A stretch of 64,000 bases of DNA from an uncultured Eubacterium sp. (GTDB taxonomy: Bacteria > Bacillota > Clostridia > Lachnospirales > Lachnospiraceae): NCBI GenBank assembly GCA_910584875.1, contig CAJUDA010000007.1, positions 1 to 64,000 of the forward strand, read 5' to 3'. Under the pieces are notes generated by a model that had not been told where the DNA came from, made no database searches, and saw only the letters and a list, made by a program, of their open reading frames with translations. How positions within the stretch are numbered: the first letter of the stretch is position 1; each line of letters starts with the position of its first letter. This document shows positions 33,762 to 42,521 of this stretch, piece after piece. The translations under genes and the position numbers were made by a program.

Positions 33762-35630
33762 ATGACAAAGAAGCAGAAAAAGATGCTGGTCCGCATTGTG
33801 GTGACAGCTGTGATATTTGCGGTGCTTCTTGTACTGGAACACACAGGAGTGCTGGAGCCCTGGGAAGATTCCTGGATATTAGCTGCCATCTATGTCATTC
33901 CCTACCTTGTCATCGGCTATGATATCATTTTTAAGGCGGCGAGAAATATCAGCCACGGACAGATATTTGATGAAAACTTTCTGATGATGCTTGCCACCTT
34001 TGGCGCTTTTGGCGTCCGGGAGTTTTCCGAAGCGGTAGCCGTTATGCTTTTTTATCAGGTGGGAGAATTGTTCCAGGGCTACGCCGTGGGCAGATCCCGC
34101 CAGTCCATCGCTGATATGATGGATATCTGTCCGGAATTTGCCAACATTGAAGAAGAAGGAAGACTGGTACAGGTGGACCCGGATGACGTGGCGGTCGGGA
34201 CTCTGATCACCATCCGGCCGGGGGAGAGGATACCGCTGGACGGAATTGTGGCAGAGGGAGAGTCGATGATCGATACGGCGGCACTCACAGGGGAAGCCGT
34301 TCCCCGGTCCGCCAAAGCCGGGGACGGGGTGATCAGCGGATGCGTCAATGGCAGCGGCACATTAAAGGTGCGCACAACAAAGGAATTTGACGACTCCACG
34401 GTATCCAAAATACTTGAACTGGTGGAAAATGCCAGCAGTAAGAAGGCAGATGTGGAAAATTTTATTACCCGGTTTGCCCGGTATTATACGCCGTTTGTCA
34501 CGATCGCCGCCGTGCTTCTTGCCTTTTTGCCGCCGCTGATCGCAGGGGGCTGGGCAGAATGGATCCAGCGGGCATGCATTTTTCTCGTGATCTCCTGTCC
34601 CTGTGCCCTTGTGATATCAGTACCTCTCGGTTTTTTTGGCGGGATTGGTGCGGCATCAAGACTGGGGGTGCTGGTAAAAGGAAGTAATTATCTGGAAGCT
34701 GTGGCAGAGATGACTACGATTGTTTTTGATAAGACAGGAACGCTGACAAAAGGAGAATTCCGCGTCACACAGGTTCTTCCGCAGAATGGCATGTCCGAAA
34801 AAGAACTGCTTGAGACAGCGGCGCTGGGCGAGGGGTATTCCAGTCATCCCATAGCAAATTCCATCAAAGAAGCATTTGCCGGAGAACTGGATTTAAACCG
34901 GTGCGGCAGGGCAGAAGAGATCGCCGGTCACGGGATCGGGATCATGGTAGATGGGAAAATGACTTACATCGGCAATGAAAAACTGATGGAGAGACAAAAT
35001 ATTTCATATAATAAGTGTCAGGAGAACGGTACGGTTGTCTATGTGGCACAGGAAGATACTCTGGCAGGCGTGATCGTCATCTCGGATCAGATCAAAGAAG
35101 GCGCTGAGGATGCGATCCGTGAGATGAAGAAAGAGGGAGTGCGAAAGACCGTGATGCTCACGGGGGACCGGAGAGAGGCTGCCAGTGCTGTGGCAGGCAG
35201 TCTTGGCATGGATGAATTTCATGCAGAATTACTGCCCGCAGATAAAGTATCACAGGTGGAAGAACTTCTGGCAGAGCAGCCAGAGAAAGAGAGGCTTGCT
35301 TTTGTGGGAGACGGAATCAATGATGCGCCAGTGCTGACACGCGCCGATGTGGGGATCGCCATGGGAAGCCTGGGATCAGATGCTGCCATCGAGGCGGCGG
35401 ATGTTGTGCTGATGGATGATGATATCCGCAAGATAGCCGCTGTTGTACGGATATCCCGTAAGACACTGCGTATCGTGAAGCAGAACATCGTGTTTGCCCT
35501 GGCGGTGAAGGCGGGAGTTCTGGCGCTGGGCGCTTTTGGCGCCGCTAATATGTGGGAAGCTGTATTTGCGGATGTGGGCGTCTCTGTCATTGCGATCCTC
35601 AATGCCATGAGGGCATTGAAGACAGAGTAG
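33762..35630 (+). CDS. heavy-metal-exporting P1B-type ATPase (CadA/ZntA-like)
   Basis: This 622-residue pump probably exports Zn2+, Cd2+ or Pb2+. Features in order: two N-terminal helices without an HMA domain, the actuator TGEAVP loop, the membrane metal site SCPCALVIS (Cys-Pro-Cys), the phosphorylation site DKTGTLTKG, the SHPIA nucleotide motif (Ser-His-Pro of P1B pumps) and GDGINDAPVL. The last helix pair contains the conserved late Asp in ADVGVS. It is the third gene of the metal-efflux operon. The HMA function is supplied by the neighbouring small protein. Confidence 0.94.
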   Translation: MTKKQKKMLVRIVVTAVIFAVLLVLEHTGVLEPWEDSWILAAIYVIPYLVIGYDIIFKAARNISHGQIFDENFLMMLATFGAFGVREFSEAVAVMLFYQVGELFQGYAVGRSRQSIADMMDICPEFANIEEEGRLVQVDPDDVAVGTLITIRPGERIPLDGIVAEGESMIDTAALTGEAVPRSAKAGDGVISGCVNGSGTLKVRTTKEFDDSTVSKILELVENASSKKADVENFITRFARYYTPFVTIAAVLLAFLPPLIAGGWAEWIQRACIFLVISCPCALVISVPLGFFGGIGAASRLGVLVKGSNYLEAVAEMTTIVFDKTGTLTKGEFRVTQVLPQNGMSEKELLETAALGEGYSSHPIANSIKEAFAGELDLNRCGRAEEIAGHGIGIMVDGKMTYIGNEKLMERQNISYNKCQENGTVVYVAQEDTLAGVIVISDQIKEGAEDAIREMKKEGVRKTVMLTGDRREAASAVAGSLGMDEFHAELLPADKVSQVEELLAEQPEKERLAFVGDGINDAPVLTRADVGIAMGSLGSDAAIEAADVVLMDDDIRKIAAVVRISRKTLRIVKQNIVFALAVKAGVLALGAFGAANMWEAVFADVGVSVIAILNAMRALKTE

Positions 35631-35636
35631 AAACCG

Positions 35637-35665
35637 TTGTATTTCCTATATAAAAGTGGTAAAAT
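35637..35665 (+). promoter_or_regulatory. promoter of the second MATE transporter
   Basis: -35 TTGTAT (35637-35642), 17-base spacer, -10 TAAAAT (35660-35665). Confidence 0.6.
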
Positions 35666-35667
35666 AA

Positions 35668-35770
35668 GGATAGTCTGGAGATATTCGGGCTATCCTAATT
35701 TATATTTGTGCGAAGGTATTTGTGCGCATCCGGGCGGTCCCGCGGAGCAAAACGCCTGGATTGATATAAG
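35668..35770 (+). other. structured 5' leader of the second MATE gene
   Basis: The leader contains GGATAG/CTATCC (35668-35695), then AATTTATATTT, then a second foldable region in which ATCCGGGCG can pair with CGCCTGGAT (about 35727-35763) around CCCGCGGAGC. It matches no riboswitch class I can recognise. It ends just before GGAGG (35770-35774). A regulatory role is possible. Confidence 0.4.
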
Positions 35771-35785
35771 GAGGTCAAAGGGCAC

Positions 35786-37150
35786 ATGGCTGGCAATCAG
35801 GATGAAAAACTGGGAACAGAACCATTAGGAAAACTTATTATCAGTATGGCACTGCCATCCGTGGCGGCGCAGCTGGTAAATGTCATATACAATATGGTGG
35901 ACCGTATCTATATCGGACATATTCCGGGGGCAGGGGCACAGGCACTGACAGGATTGGGGATCTCGCTGCCAGTGATCCTGCTGATCCAGGCATTCAGTTC
36001 CCTGGCCGGGATGGGGGGCGCGCCGCAGGCGTCTATCCAGCTGGGCCGGGGAGACAGGGAGCGGGCGGAAAAAATACTGGGAAACAGCGTGGCGATGCTT
36101 GCTGTATTTGCTGTCGTCCTGACGGCAGGTTTTTATCTTTTAAAAACGCCGCTCTTGTATCTCTTTGGCGCCAGTGATGCTACGATCGTCTATGCGCAGG
36201 ATTATCTGAATATCTATCTTGCCGGTACGGTGTTTGTTATGGCATATCAGGGACTGAATATGTTTATCAGCTGTCAGGGACATGCCCGGACGGCGATGGT
36301 ATCCGTGCTGATCGGCGCCGTTCTGAACATCGGTCTCGATCCTTTGTTTATTTTTGCACTTGGTATGGGGATCCAGGGAGCGGCGCTGGCGACGATCATC
36401 TCCCAGGGAGTCAGCGCTGTGTGGGTGGTATCATTTCTTTTATCCAGAAAGACGGGGCTGCACATACGCAGAAAAAATATCCGGCCGGACTGGAAGATCA
36501 TCGGGGCGATCGCAGCGCTGGGGATCTCGCCCTTTGTGATGCAGTCTACAGAGAGCCTGATCAACATTGTGCTAAACAGCAGCCTGAAAAATTATGGCGG
36601 GGATCTCTATGTGGGGGCGCTGACGATCATGCAGAGTGTCCTACAGTTGATCGTTATTCCTGTGCAGGGATTTTCTCAGGGAGTTCAGCCGATTATCAGC
36701 TACAATTTTGGCGCCGGAAAGATTGCCAGGGTGAGAAAGACATTTCAGACGGCTTTATCTGTCATTTGGGTTTTTGGATTTGTCTTTACAGGGACGGTCA
36801 TGCTGTTTCCGGGATTTTTTGCCGGGCTTTTTACCAGCGATCCCCAGCTTCTCCGCCTTACGGTGACAAAGATGCCGCTGTTTCTTGCCGGGCTTTTGAT
36901 ATTTGGCATACAGATGACCTGCCAGAGCACTTTTATGGGACTTGGCAAGGCAAAGATCTCTCTCTTTATCGCCCTGTGGCGCAAGGTGATCCTGCTGATC
37001 CCGCTGGCGCTGATCCTGCCCCGGTTTATGGGTGTGGACGGCGTGTACTGGGCAGAGCCGCTTGCGGATGGTATTTCGGCAGTGACGGCGGGTATTTTGT
37101 TTGTACTGACAGTATGGAGAAAAGAATTAAAGGGGAATGATTTGTCATGA
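35786..37150 (+). CDS. MATE-family efflux transporter (MepA-like)
   Basis: This 454-residue twelve-helix exporter starts LGKLIISMALPSVAAQLVNV, followed by YNMVDRIYIGH, the MepA-type opening; the second half repeats it near PFVMQSTESLINIVLN. It is only distantly similar to the first MATE protein (15365-16738), so the two belong to different MATE subgroups. GGAGG is eleven bases from the ATG. The next gene (HAD) overlaps its stop. The leader before it is structured. The substrate is unknown. Confidence 0.88.
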   Translation: MAGNQDEKLGTEPLGKLIISMALPSVAAQLVNVIYNMVDRIYIGHIPGAGAQALTGLGISLPVILLIQAFSSLAGMGGAPQASIQLGRGDRERAEKILGNSVAMLAVFAVVLTAGFYLLKTPLLYLFGASDATIVYAQDYLNIYLAGTVFVMAYQGLNMFISCQGHARTAMVSVLIGAVLNIGLDPLFIFALGMGIQGAALATIISQGVSAVWVVSFLLSRKTGLHIRRKNIRPDWKIIGAIAALGISPFVMQSTESLINIVLNSSLKNYGGDLYVGALTIMQSVLQLIVIPVQGFSQGVQPIISYNFGAGKIARVRKTFQTALSVIWVFGFVFTGTVMLFPGFFAGLFTSDPQLLRLTVTKMPLFLAGLLIFGIQMTCQSTFMGLGKAKISLFIALWRKVILLIPLALILPRFMGVDGVYWAEPLADGISAVTAGILFVLTVWRKELKGNDLS

Positions 37151-37938
37151 ATACGCATATGATATTTTTTGATATCGATGGAACACTGATGGATGAGGAG
37201 ACACATACCGTACCGCAGAGCACAGTTCGTTCGCTGCGTCAGGCGAGGGAAAACGGTCATTTGATCTTTCTCTGTACCGGCAGGTGCAAAAATATCTGGC
37301 CGGGTGAGGTGATGGAGATCGGATTTGACGGAGTAGTGGGGGGCTGCGGGACGAACATATTTTATCATGGTGAGGAACTGCTGCACACCAGCCTTGATCC
37401 GGCGCTGCAGCGGGAGATTGCCGATGACCTGATCCGGTTTCATATTGACGGCGTACTGGAGGGAAAGGATAAAACCTATTTCCGGCGGGATTACTGGATG
37501 CCTGTGGTGCAGGGAATCCATAAGGAAAACGGGATTTTTTCGGTTCAGTGCCAGTTGTTCTGGGAGGAGGAAGAACAACTGGAATTTGACAAAATGGCGC
37601 TGTGGTTTGATGAGAGCAGTGACATGAAGAGCTTTAAAGAAAAATACGAAGACCGGTTTGACTTTATTCTCCGGGATCCGACCTTTTATGAAATCGTGCC
37701 AAAGGGGTATTCCAAGGCGACCGGCATTGCCTTTCTCTGCCGTCAGCTGGGGATCCATAAAGAATATACCATGGGGTTTGGAGACAGCACCAACGATCTG
37801 CCGATGTTAGAGTACACGGAGATCAGTGTGGCGATGGGAAACGGCAATCCGGATATTTTTCCATCGGTGGATTATGTGACGGCGCCAGTGATGGAGGATG
37901 GCATTGAAAAGGCATTGAAAAAGTTTGGAATGATATAA
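37147..37938 (+). CDS. HAD-superfamily Cof-type phosphatase
   Basis: This is a 263-residue IIB-type HAD hydrolase. The nucleophile motif is FFDIDGTLMD (near 7-16), motif II is FLCTGR, motif III is the Lys of PKGYSKATGI and motif IV is FGDSTNDLPML. The cap domain spans about residues 85-185. It overlaps the MATE stop by four bases, repeating the MATE-HAD pairing seen at 15365-17604. The substrate is unknown. Confidence 0.87.
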   Translation: MNTHMIFFDIDGTLMDEETHTVPQSTVRSLRQARENGHLIFLCTGRCKNIWPGEVMEIGFDGVVGGCGTNIFYHGEELLHTSLDPALQREIADDLIRFHIDGVLEGKDKTYFRRDYWMPVVQGIHKENGIFSVQCQLFWEEEEQLEFDKMALWFDESSDMKSFKEKYEDRFDFILRDPTFYEIVPKGYSKATGIAFLCRQLGIHKEYTMGFGDSTNDLPMLEYTEISVAMGNGNPDIFPSVDYVTAPVMEDGIEKALKKFGMI

Positions 37939-37953
37939 GGAGGGAATGGAAAA

Positions 37954-39414
37954 ATGACAGTGAAGCTTGCCAGATTGTTGGAAAAATTGGATTATGAGCT
38001 GATACAGGGAAGCCTGGATACGGAGGTGACGGATCTTGCCTATGATTCCCGTAAGATCACAAAGGGGATGCTCTTTGTGGCGATCGACGGGACGGTGGTG
38101 GATGGACATAAATTTATCCCGGATGTGGTAAAGCGGGGAGCGGCGGTACTTGTGACCGAGAAAGAGGCAGAGATTCCGGATGAAACGGTTACGGTCGTCC
38201 GGGTGACCAACGGCCGCGAGGCATTGAGCCGGATGTCACAGGCATATTTTGACTATCCGGCAGAGAAGGTGACCTCCATAGGCATTACCGGGACGAAAGG
38301 TAAATCCACGACCACATATATGATCCGTGATATTATCGAAAAATCCGGGAAAACCTGTGGGATCGTCGGGACGATCGGTATTTATATCAAAGGGACAGTC
38401 ACACCGACAGAACATACGACGCCGGAGTCGTATGACCTGCAGAAAGCCTTTGCCGATATGGTGGAGGCGGGGTGTGACTATATGGTGATGGAGGTCAGTT
38501 CCCAGGGGATCAAGATGGACCGTGTGGCGGGAATGCATTTTAACTATGGCGTGTTTACTAATCTGTCGCCGGACCATATCGGACCAAACGAACATAAGGA
38601 TTTTGACGAATATCTGCACTGCAAGAGCCGGTTGTTCCAGATGTGTGATACCGGTATCGTGAACACCGACGATCCCCACTGGCAGGAGATCGTGAAAAAC
38701 GCTTCATGTGAGATCAGGAGTTTTGGAACAAAGGAAGCGGATATGACAGCGACTGAAATTGAACATATCAATCATAACGGTGATCTGTCCATGAAATTCC
38801 GTGCGAAAGGACTGCTTGACGGAGATATCACTGTGGGGCTGCCGGGGCGGTTTAATATATACAATGGCATGTGCGCCGCCTGTACCGGAGCGCTGTTAGG
38901 GATGCCGCGTGACGTGATCCTGCATGCCCTGGAGCATGTCGAGGTACGGGGGCGGGTGGAACATATCCCTACAGGAAGAGGTTTTTCGGTACTGATCGAC
39001 TTTGCACACAACGGCGTCAGCACAGAGAGCGTGCTTACGACTTTGCGTGAATATGATCCCCGCCGCATCATCGCCATCTTTGGCTGCGGCGGCAACCGCA
39101 GTAAGCTTCGCCGCTATGAGATGGGAGAAGCAGTGGGCAGACTGGCAGAGCTTGCCATCGTCACCAGTGATAATCCCAGGACAGAGGATGTAATGGACAT
39201 TATCGAGGATATTAAAGTGGGTCTCGCAAAGACAGAGGGAGAGTATGTTGTGATCCCGGACCGCCAGGAGGCGGTGAATTATGCCGTGGACCACGCGGAA
39301 AAAGGGGATATGATCATACTTCTCGGAAAAGGACATGAGGAGTATCAGGAGATCAACGGTGTGAAACATCACTACAGCGAGCGTGAGGCGGTGGCAAATG
39401 CATTAGCCCGGTGA
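37954..39414 (+). CDS. murE: UDP-N-acetylmuramyl-tripeptide synthetase MurE-like
   Basis: This 486-residue Mur ligase adds the third amino acid to the cell-wall stem peptide. The ATP loop is GITGTKGKSTTT, the carbamylated Lys region follows HCKSRLFQMC, and the substrate motif is TSDNPRTED: DNPR marks enzymes that add meso-diaminopimelate. It is not in a mur/fts cluster, so it may be a second copy or a relocated one. It is preceded by AAGGAGG and followed by a MITE. Confidence 0.88.
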   Translation: MTVKLARLLEKLDYELIQGSLDTEVTDLAYDSRKITKGMLFVAIDGTVVDGHKFIPDVVKRGAAVLVTEKEAEIPDETVTVVRVTNGREALSRMSQAYFDYPAEKVTSIGITGTKGKSTTTYMIRDIIEKSGKTCGIVGTIGIYIKGTVTPTEHTTPESYDLQKAFADMVEAGCDYMVMEVSSQGIKMDRVAGMHFNYGVFTNLSPDHIGPNEHKDFDEYLHCKSRLFQMCDTGIVNTDDPHWQEIVKNASCEIRSFGTKEADMTATEIEHINHNGDLSMKFRAKGLLDGDITVGLPGRFNIYNGMCAACTGALLGMPRDVILHALEHVEVRGRVEHIPTGRGFSVLIDFAHNGVSTESVLTTLREYDPRRIIAIFGCGGNRSKLRRYEMGEAVGRLAELAIVTSDNPRTEDVMDIIEDIKVGLAKTEGEYVVIPDRQEAVNYAVDHAEKGDMIILLGKGHEEYQEINGVKHHYSEREAVANALAR

Positions 39415-39417
39415 AAT

Positions 39418-39666
39418 GGTCACCTGCTGATTTGTTTAAAAGCGGCGGCAGCGCAGCATTTCTTGTCCTTATAGCATACCCCGAAAAATTATTGTTTCTC
39501 TTTGTTTGCAAATTCGCCGCCCGAGCATTGTCTGAGATGTCTGCTGTCGTTTTTTCTGACTTTTGACAGCACGTTTGCACTAAGAGCCGCCACGCAGCGG
39601 TACTAATGCACCACCAGAGAAGAAACCGCATACTGCACTGCCGACGCTAAAAATCAGCAGGTGACC
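39418..39666. mobile_element. 249-bp MITE-like element with perfect 16-bp ends
   Basis: GGTCACCTGCTGATTT at 39418-39433 is exactly inverted at 39651-39666. No protein is encoded. Inside are hairpins such as CTGCTGTC ... GACAGCA and GCCGCCACGCAGCGG. It starts three bases after the murE stop. No clear target duplication was found. It is different from the 60094 element. Confidence 0.65.
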
Positions 39667-39680
39667 TATGATATATGCAC

Positions 39681-39709
39681 TTGCTAAATTTTTCCTTTGG
39701 TGATATACT
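39681..39709 (+). promoter_or_regulatory. promoter of the FliD-like gene
   Basis: -35 TTGCTA (39681-39686), 17-base spacer, -10 TATACT (39704-39709). It lies just outside the MITE. Confidence 0.6.
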
Positions 39710-39795
39710 TTTTATGTAAAGATTGTTAAGGAATCAGCCGATATACTATATGGTAATGGATGACCAAAAATGAATTTTTCAAAGGAGTGGTTATT

Positions 39796-40500
39796 ATGGG
39801 AAGTTATTTTGATGGTGTAAATTCATATTCGGATTCTTACAATTTCTTTGATTATATGGGGACCGGTTCATCACAAAACAATTCTTCGTCTTTGCTGTCT
39901 TCTTCTCTGATGGATCTGCAGATGATCAAGAGCGGCTCTTATAAAAAGGCGTTGAAAGCATATTATGCGAAGAATCCGGTTAAGAAATCAGGAGATGATG
40001 ACAGTAAGGAATCAATCCAGGAGTCCGGGAAAGCGGATAGCGCAGCGAATCTTTCTACGATGAAGAGCGCTTCACAAAAACTGAATGATTCTGTTGCGAA
40101 GCTTCAGAAAACAGACTACAGCAAGGTGAAGTCTTCGGAGGATATGCTGGATGATGTCAAGAGTCTGGTATCGGATTACAACAGCACTGTGAATGCGGCA
40201 AAGAATCTGAATTCGTACTCGATCCTGCAGACTACGTTGTGGATGACGGGAAATGTAAACAAATCATCGGCATTACTGGATAAAATGGGGATTTCAGTGA
40301 ACGCAGATAATACATTGTCACTGGATGAGGATAAATTTAAAAAGGCACAGATGAGTACGATCAAGTCCGTTTTTTCAGGAGGCGGTTTTGCATCCCGGCT
40401 TTCGCAGAAGGCTTCCAGCCTGAGCCTGCAGAGTGCAAACCAGATTGCGGTAAATACAGGCAAGAAGACGTATACATCAAGTGGTACGATCAAATACTAA
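39796..40500 (+). CDS. protein with a FliD-like C-terminal segment
   Basis: This 234-residue protein has no signal peptide. Its N-terminal 60 residues are Ser/Asn/Tyr-rich, the middle is helical and acidic/Lys-rich, and the C-terminal part (about 165-205: DKMGISVNADNTLSLDEDKF, KKAQMSTIKSVF) resembles the end of flagellar cap protein FliD (an LGI...DG.L..DEDKF..A pattern). It lacks the rest of FliD, and no flagellar genes are near. ATG at 39796 is 8 bases from AAAGGAG; an ATG at 39760 has no ribosome site. The function is unknown. It may pair in function with the flagellin-like protein at 31347. Confidence 0.6.
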   Translation: MGSYFDGVNSYSDSYNFFDYMGTGSSQNNSSSLLSSSLMDLQMIKSGSYKKALKAYYAKNPVKKSGDDDSKESIQESGKADSAANLSTMKSASQKLNDSVAKLQKTDYSKVKSSEDMLDDVKSLVSDYNSTVNAAKNLNSYSILQTTLWMTGNVNKSSALLDKMGISVNADNTLSLDEDKFKKAQMSTIKSVFSGGGFASRLSQKASSLSLQSANQIAVNTGKKTYTSSGTIKY

Positions 40501-40539
40501 GCAGACAGGGATTCGGAGAAATAGTAAAGAAAGTTGCTG

Positions 40540-40575
40540 CGGCACAGATGGAGAAATCCATTTGTGCCGTTTGTG
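40540..40575 (+). terminator. terminator after the FliD-like gene
   Basis: CGGCACAGATGGA (40540-40552) and TCCATTTGTGCCG (40557-40569) pair, followed by TTTGT. The T-run is short. Confidence 0.65.
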
Positions 40576-40605
40576 GTGCAGCAGGATATATGACGGGAGG
40601 AGACT

Positions 40606-41370
40606 ATGTATCGTTTTTTTGTGCCGGAGGAAAATGTTCGTGAACAGGAGATTCGGATCACAGGAGATGATGTGAATCATATAAAGAATGTACTTCGTAT
40701 GAAGGCGGGAGAAAAAGTTGTCGTTTCATGTGGACAGGGCATGGATTATTATTGTATAATAGAGGACATTCAGGAGAGAGTGATTGTCCTGCGGGTCAGG
40801 GAGACTGAGCCGGCGGTTACGGAGCTGCCTGCGAGGATAGTATTGTTTCAGGCGCTTCCCAAGCTGGACAAGATGGAGCTTGTTATACAGAAAGCGATCG
40901 AACTGGGGGCTGCCGAAGTAGTCCCGGTGCGGACCAGGCGCTGTGTTGTAAAGCTGGATGCCAAAAAGGAAGAAAAGAAACTGGCAAGGTGGCGTGCCAT
41001 CGCTGAATCTGCGGCGAAACAAAGTGGACGGGGATTTATTCCAGAGGTACATTCTGTGATGGATTTCAGAGATGCGCTGGAATATGCCGGGCAGCTGGAT
41101 GTGATCATGATTCCGTACGAACTCTGCGGGACGGCAGCAGAATCCGGGGAGACGATACGGGAGGCGGCAGGGCAGCAGAGTATAGGTATCTTTATTGGTC
41201 CAGAGGGCGGGTTTGAACGCAGTGAGATAGAACTGGCGTCGGATCATGGAGCGGTGCCGGTCTCTCTTGGCAAAAGAATATTGAGAACAGAGACGGCAGG
41301 ACTGGCTGTGTTGTCTGTCCTGATGTTTCTGATTGAATGGAGGAACGGACGTGGAATGTTACCTGGATAA
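40606..41370 (+). CDS. rsmE: 16S rRNA (uracil(1498)-N3)-methyltransferase
   Basis: This SPOUT-fold methyltransferase modifies U1498 of 16S rRNA. The 254-residue protein has an N-terminal PUA-like region (MYRFFVPEENV ... GDDVNHIKNVLRM) and the C-terminal trefoil knot motifs IGPEGGF and LGKRILRTETA. GGGAGGAG precedes the ATG. Its 3' end overlaps the next gene (cysteine desulfurase, GTG at 41351) by 20 bases. It begins a three-gene unit rsmE-desulfurase-thiI. Confidence 0.95.
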   Translation: MYRFFVPEENVREQEIRITGDDVNHIKNVLRMKAGEKVVVSCGQGMDYYCIIEDIQERVIVLRVRETEPAVTELPARIVLFQALPKLDKMELVIQKAIELGAAEVVPVRTRRCVVKLDAKKEEKKLARWRAIAESAAKQSGRGFIPEVHSVMDFRDALEYAGQLDVIMIPYELCGTAAESGETIREAAGQQSIGIFIGPEGGFERSEIELASDHGAVPVSLGKRILRTETAGLAVLSVLMFLIEWRNGRGMLPG

Positions 41371-42520
41371 TGCATCCACAACAAAGGCGCTGCCAGAGGT
41401 ATGTGATCTGGTAAGGAAGGTTATGTGTGAGGATTTTGGCAATCCGTCATCCCTGCACCGGAAAGGGATGGAGGCGGAGCATTACATCCGTCAGGCAGGT
41501 GAACAGATCGCCAGGACATTGAAATGCCTGCCTCAGAATATTATATTTACTTCGGGTGGCACAGAGAGCAATAATCTGGCGGTTCTTGGTTCTGCGATGG
41601 CGAACAGGCGTCAGGGAAAGCATATCATCACGTCCTGTTTTGAACATCCTTCGGTATATGAACCGCTTCGTTTTCTGGAGGATTCCGGTTTTGAGGTAAG
41701 TTATCTGCCTGTGGATGGAGAGGGGCATATTTCCGCTGAGAAACTGGGAGAAGCATTGCGGGAGGATACGATCCTGGTGTCCATCATGGCAGTAAATAAT
41801 GAAATCGGTGCAGTGGCAGATGTGGCGGCATTGTCGGAGACGGTGAAGGAATATAACGATAAGATTGTGTTTCATGTGGACGCCATACAGGCATATGGAA
41901 AGATGAAACTGTACCCGTCCCGGCTGGGTATCGATCTGATGAGTGTCAGCGGTCATAAAATACATGGTCCAAAGGGAACGGGTTTTTTGTACCGGGGAGA
42001 CAGGGTCAAAATGAATCCCTGCCTATATGGCGGCGGACAACAGAAAGGGATGCGTTCCGGGACAGAAAATGTGCCGGGGATCGCCGGACTGGGTCTTGCG
42101 GCAGAGAGAATGTATAAGGAACTGGAGCATCACAGAGAGCATTTATATGAAATAAAACGGTATTTTCTCCGGCGGATCACAGAGCTGGAAGGGATCAGGG
42201 TGAATGCCTGCAGGGCAGAAAGTCTGGAGGAGACGGCACCGCATATTATCAGTGTCAGTTTTGAGGGCATACGGAGTGAAGTGCTGCTGCATGCACTGGA
42301 GGAAGAAAGGATTTATGTGTCCTCCGGGTCGGCATGTTCGTCCCATCATCCGGGAATCAGCGGCACGCTGAGGGCGATCGGGCTGCCGGATGGGCTGCTG
42401 GATTCGACACTCCGGTTCAGTTGTTCTGTCTTTACGGAGAAGGAAGAGATTGATCATACGATTGACAGTCTGAAGCGGCTGGTACCGGTGCTGGCACGTT
42501 ATCAGAGAGGAGGACGGTAA
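41351..42520 (+). CDS. cysteine desulfurase (NifS/IscS-like), ThiI partner
   Basis: This PLP enzyme takes sulfur from cysteine onto its own Cys. Of 389 residues, the N-terminal YLDNASTT and the GGTESNN pocket are present, the PLP lysine is in SVSGHKIHGPKG, and the catalytic Cys lies in the loop SGSACSSHHPG, a short-loop type near residue 330. GTG at 41351 follows GGAGG by 7 bases; the frame extends upstream to a TTG at 41333, which lies before the ribosome site. It stops one base before thiI, so it most likely feeds sulfur to ThiI for 4-thiouridine in tRNA (as NifZ does in B. subtilis). Confidence 0.93.
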   Translation: MECYLDNASTTKALPEVCDLVRKVMCEDFGNPSSLHRKGMEAEHYIRQAGEQIARTLKCLPQNIIFTSGGTESNNLAVLGSAMANRRQGKHIITSCFEHPSVYEPLRFLEDSGFEVSYLPVDGEGHISAEKLGEALREDTILVSIMAVNNEIGAVADVAALSETVKEYNDKIVFHVDAIQAYGKMKLYPSRLGIDLMSVSGHKIHGPKGTGFLYRGDRVKMNPCLYGGGQQKGMRSGTENVPGIAGLGLAAERMYKELEHHREHLYEIKRYFLRRITELEGIRVNACRAESLEETAPHIISVSFEGIRSEVLLHALEEERIYVSSGSACSSHHPGISGTLRAIGLPDGLLDSTLRFSCSVFTEKEEIDHTIDSLKRLVPVLARYQRGGR

Positions 42521-42521
42521 T

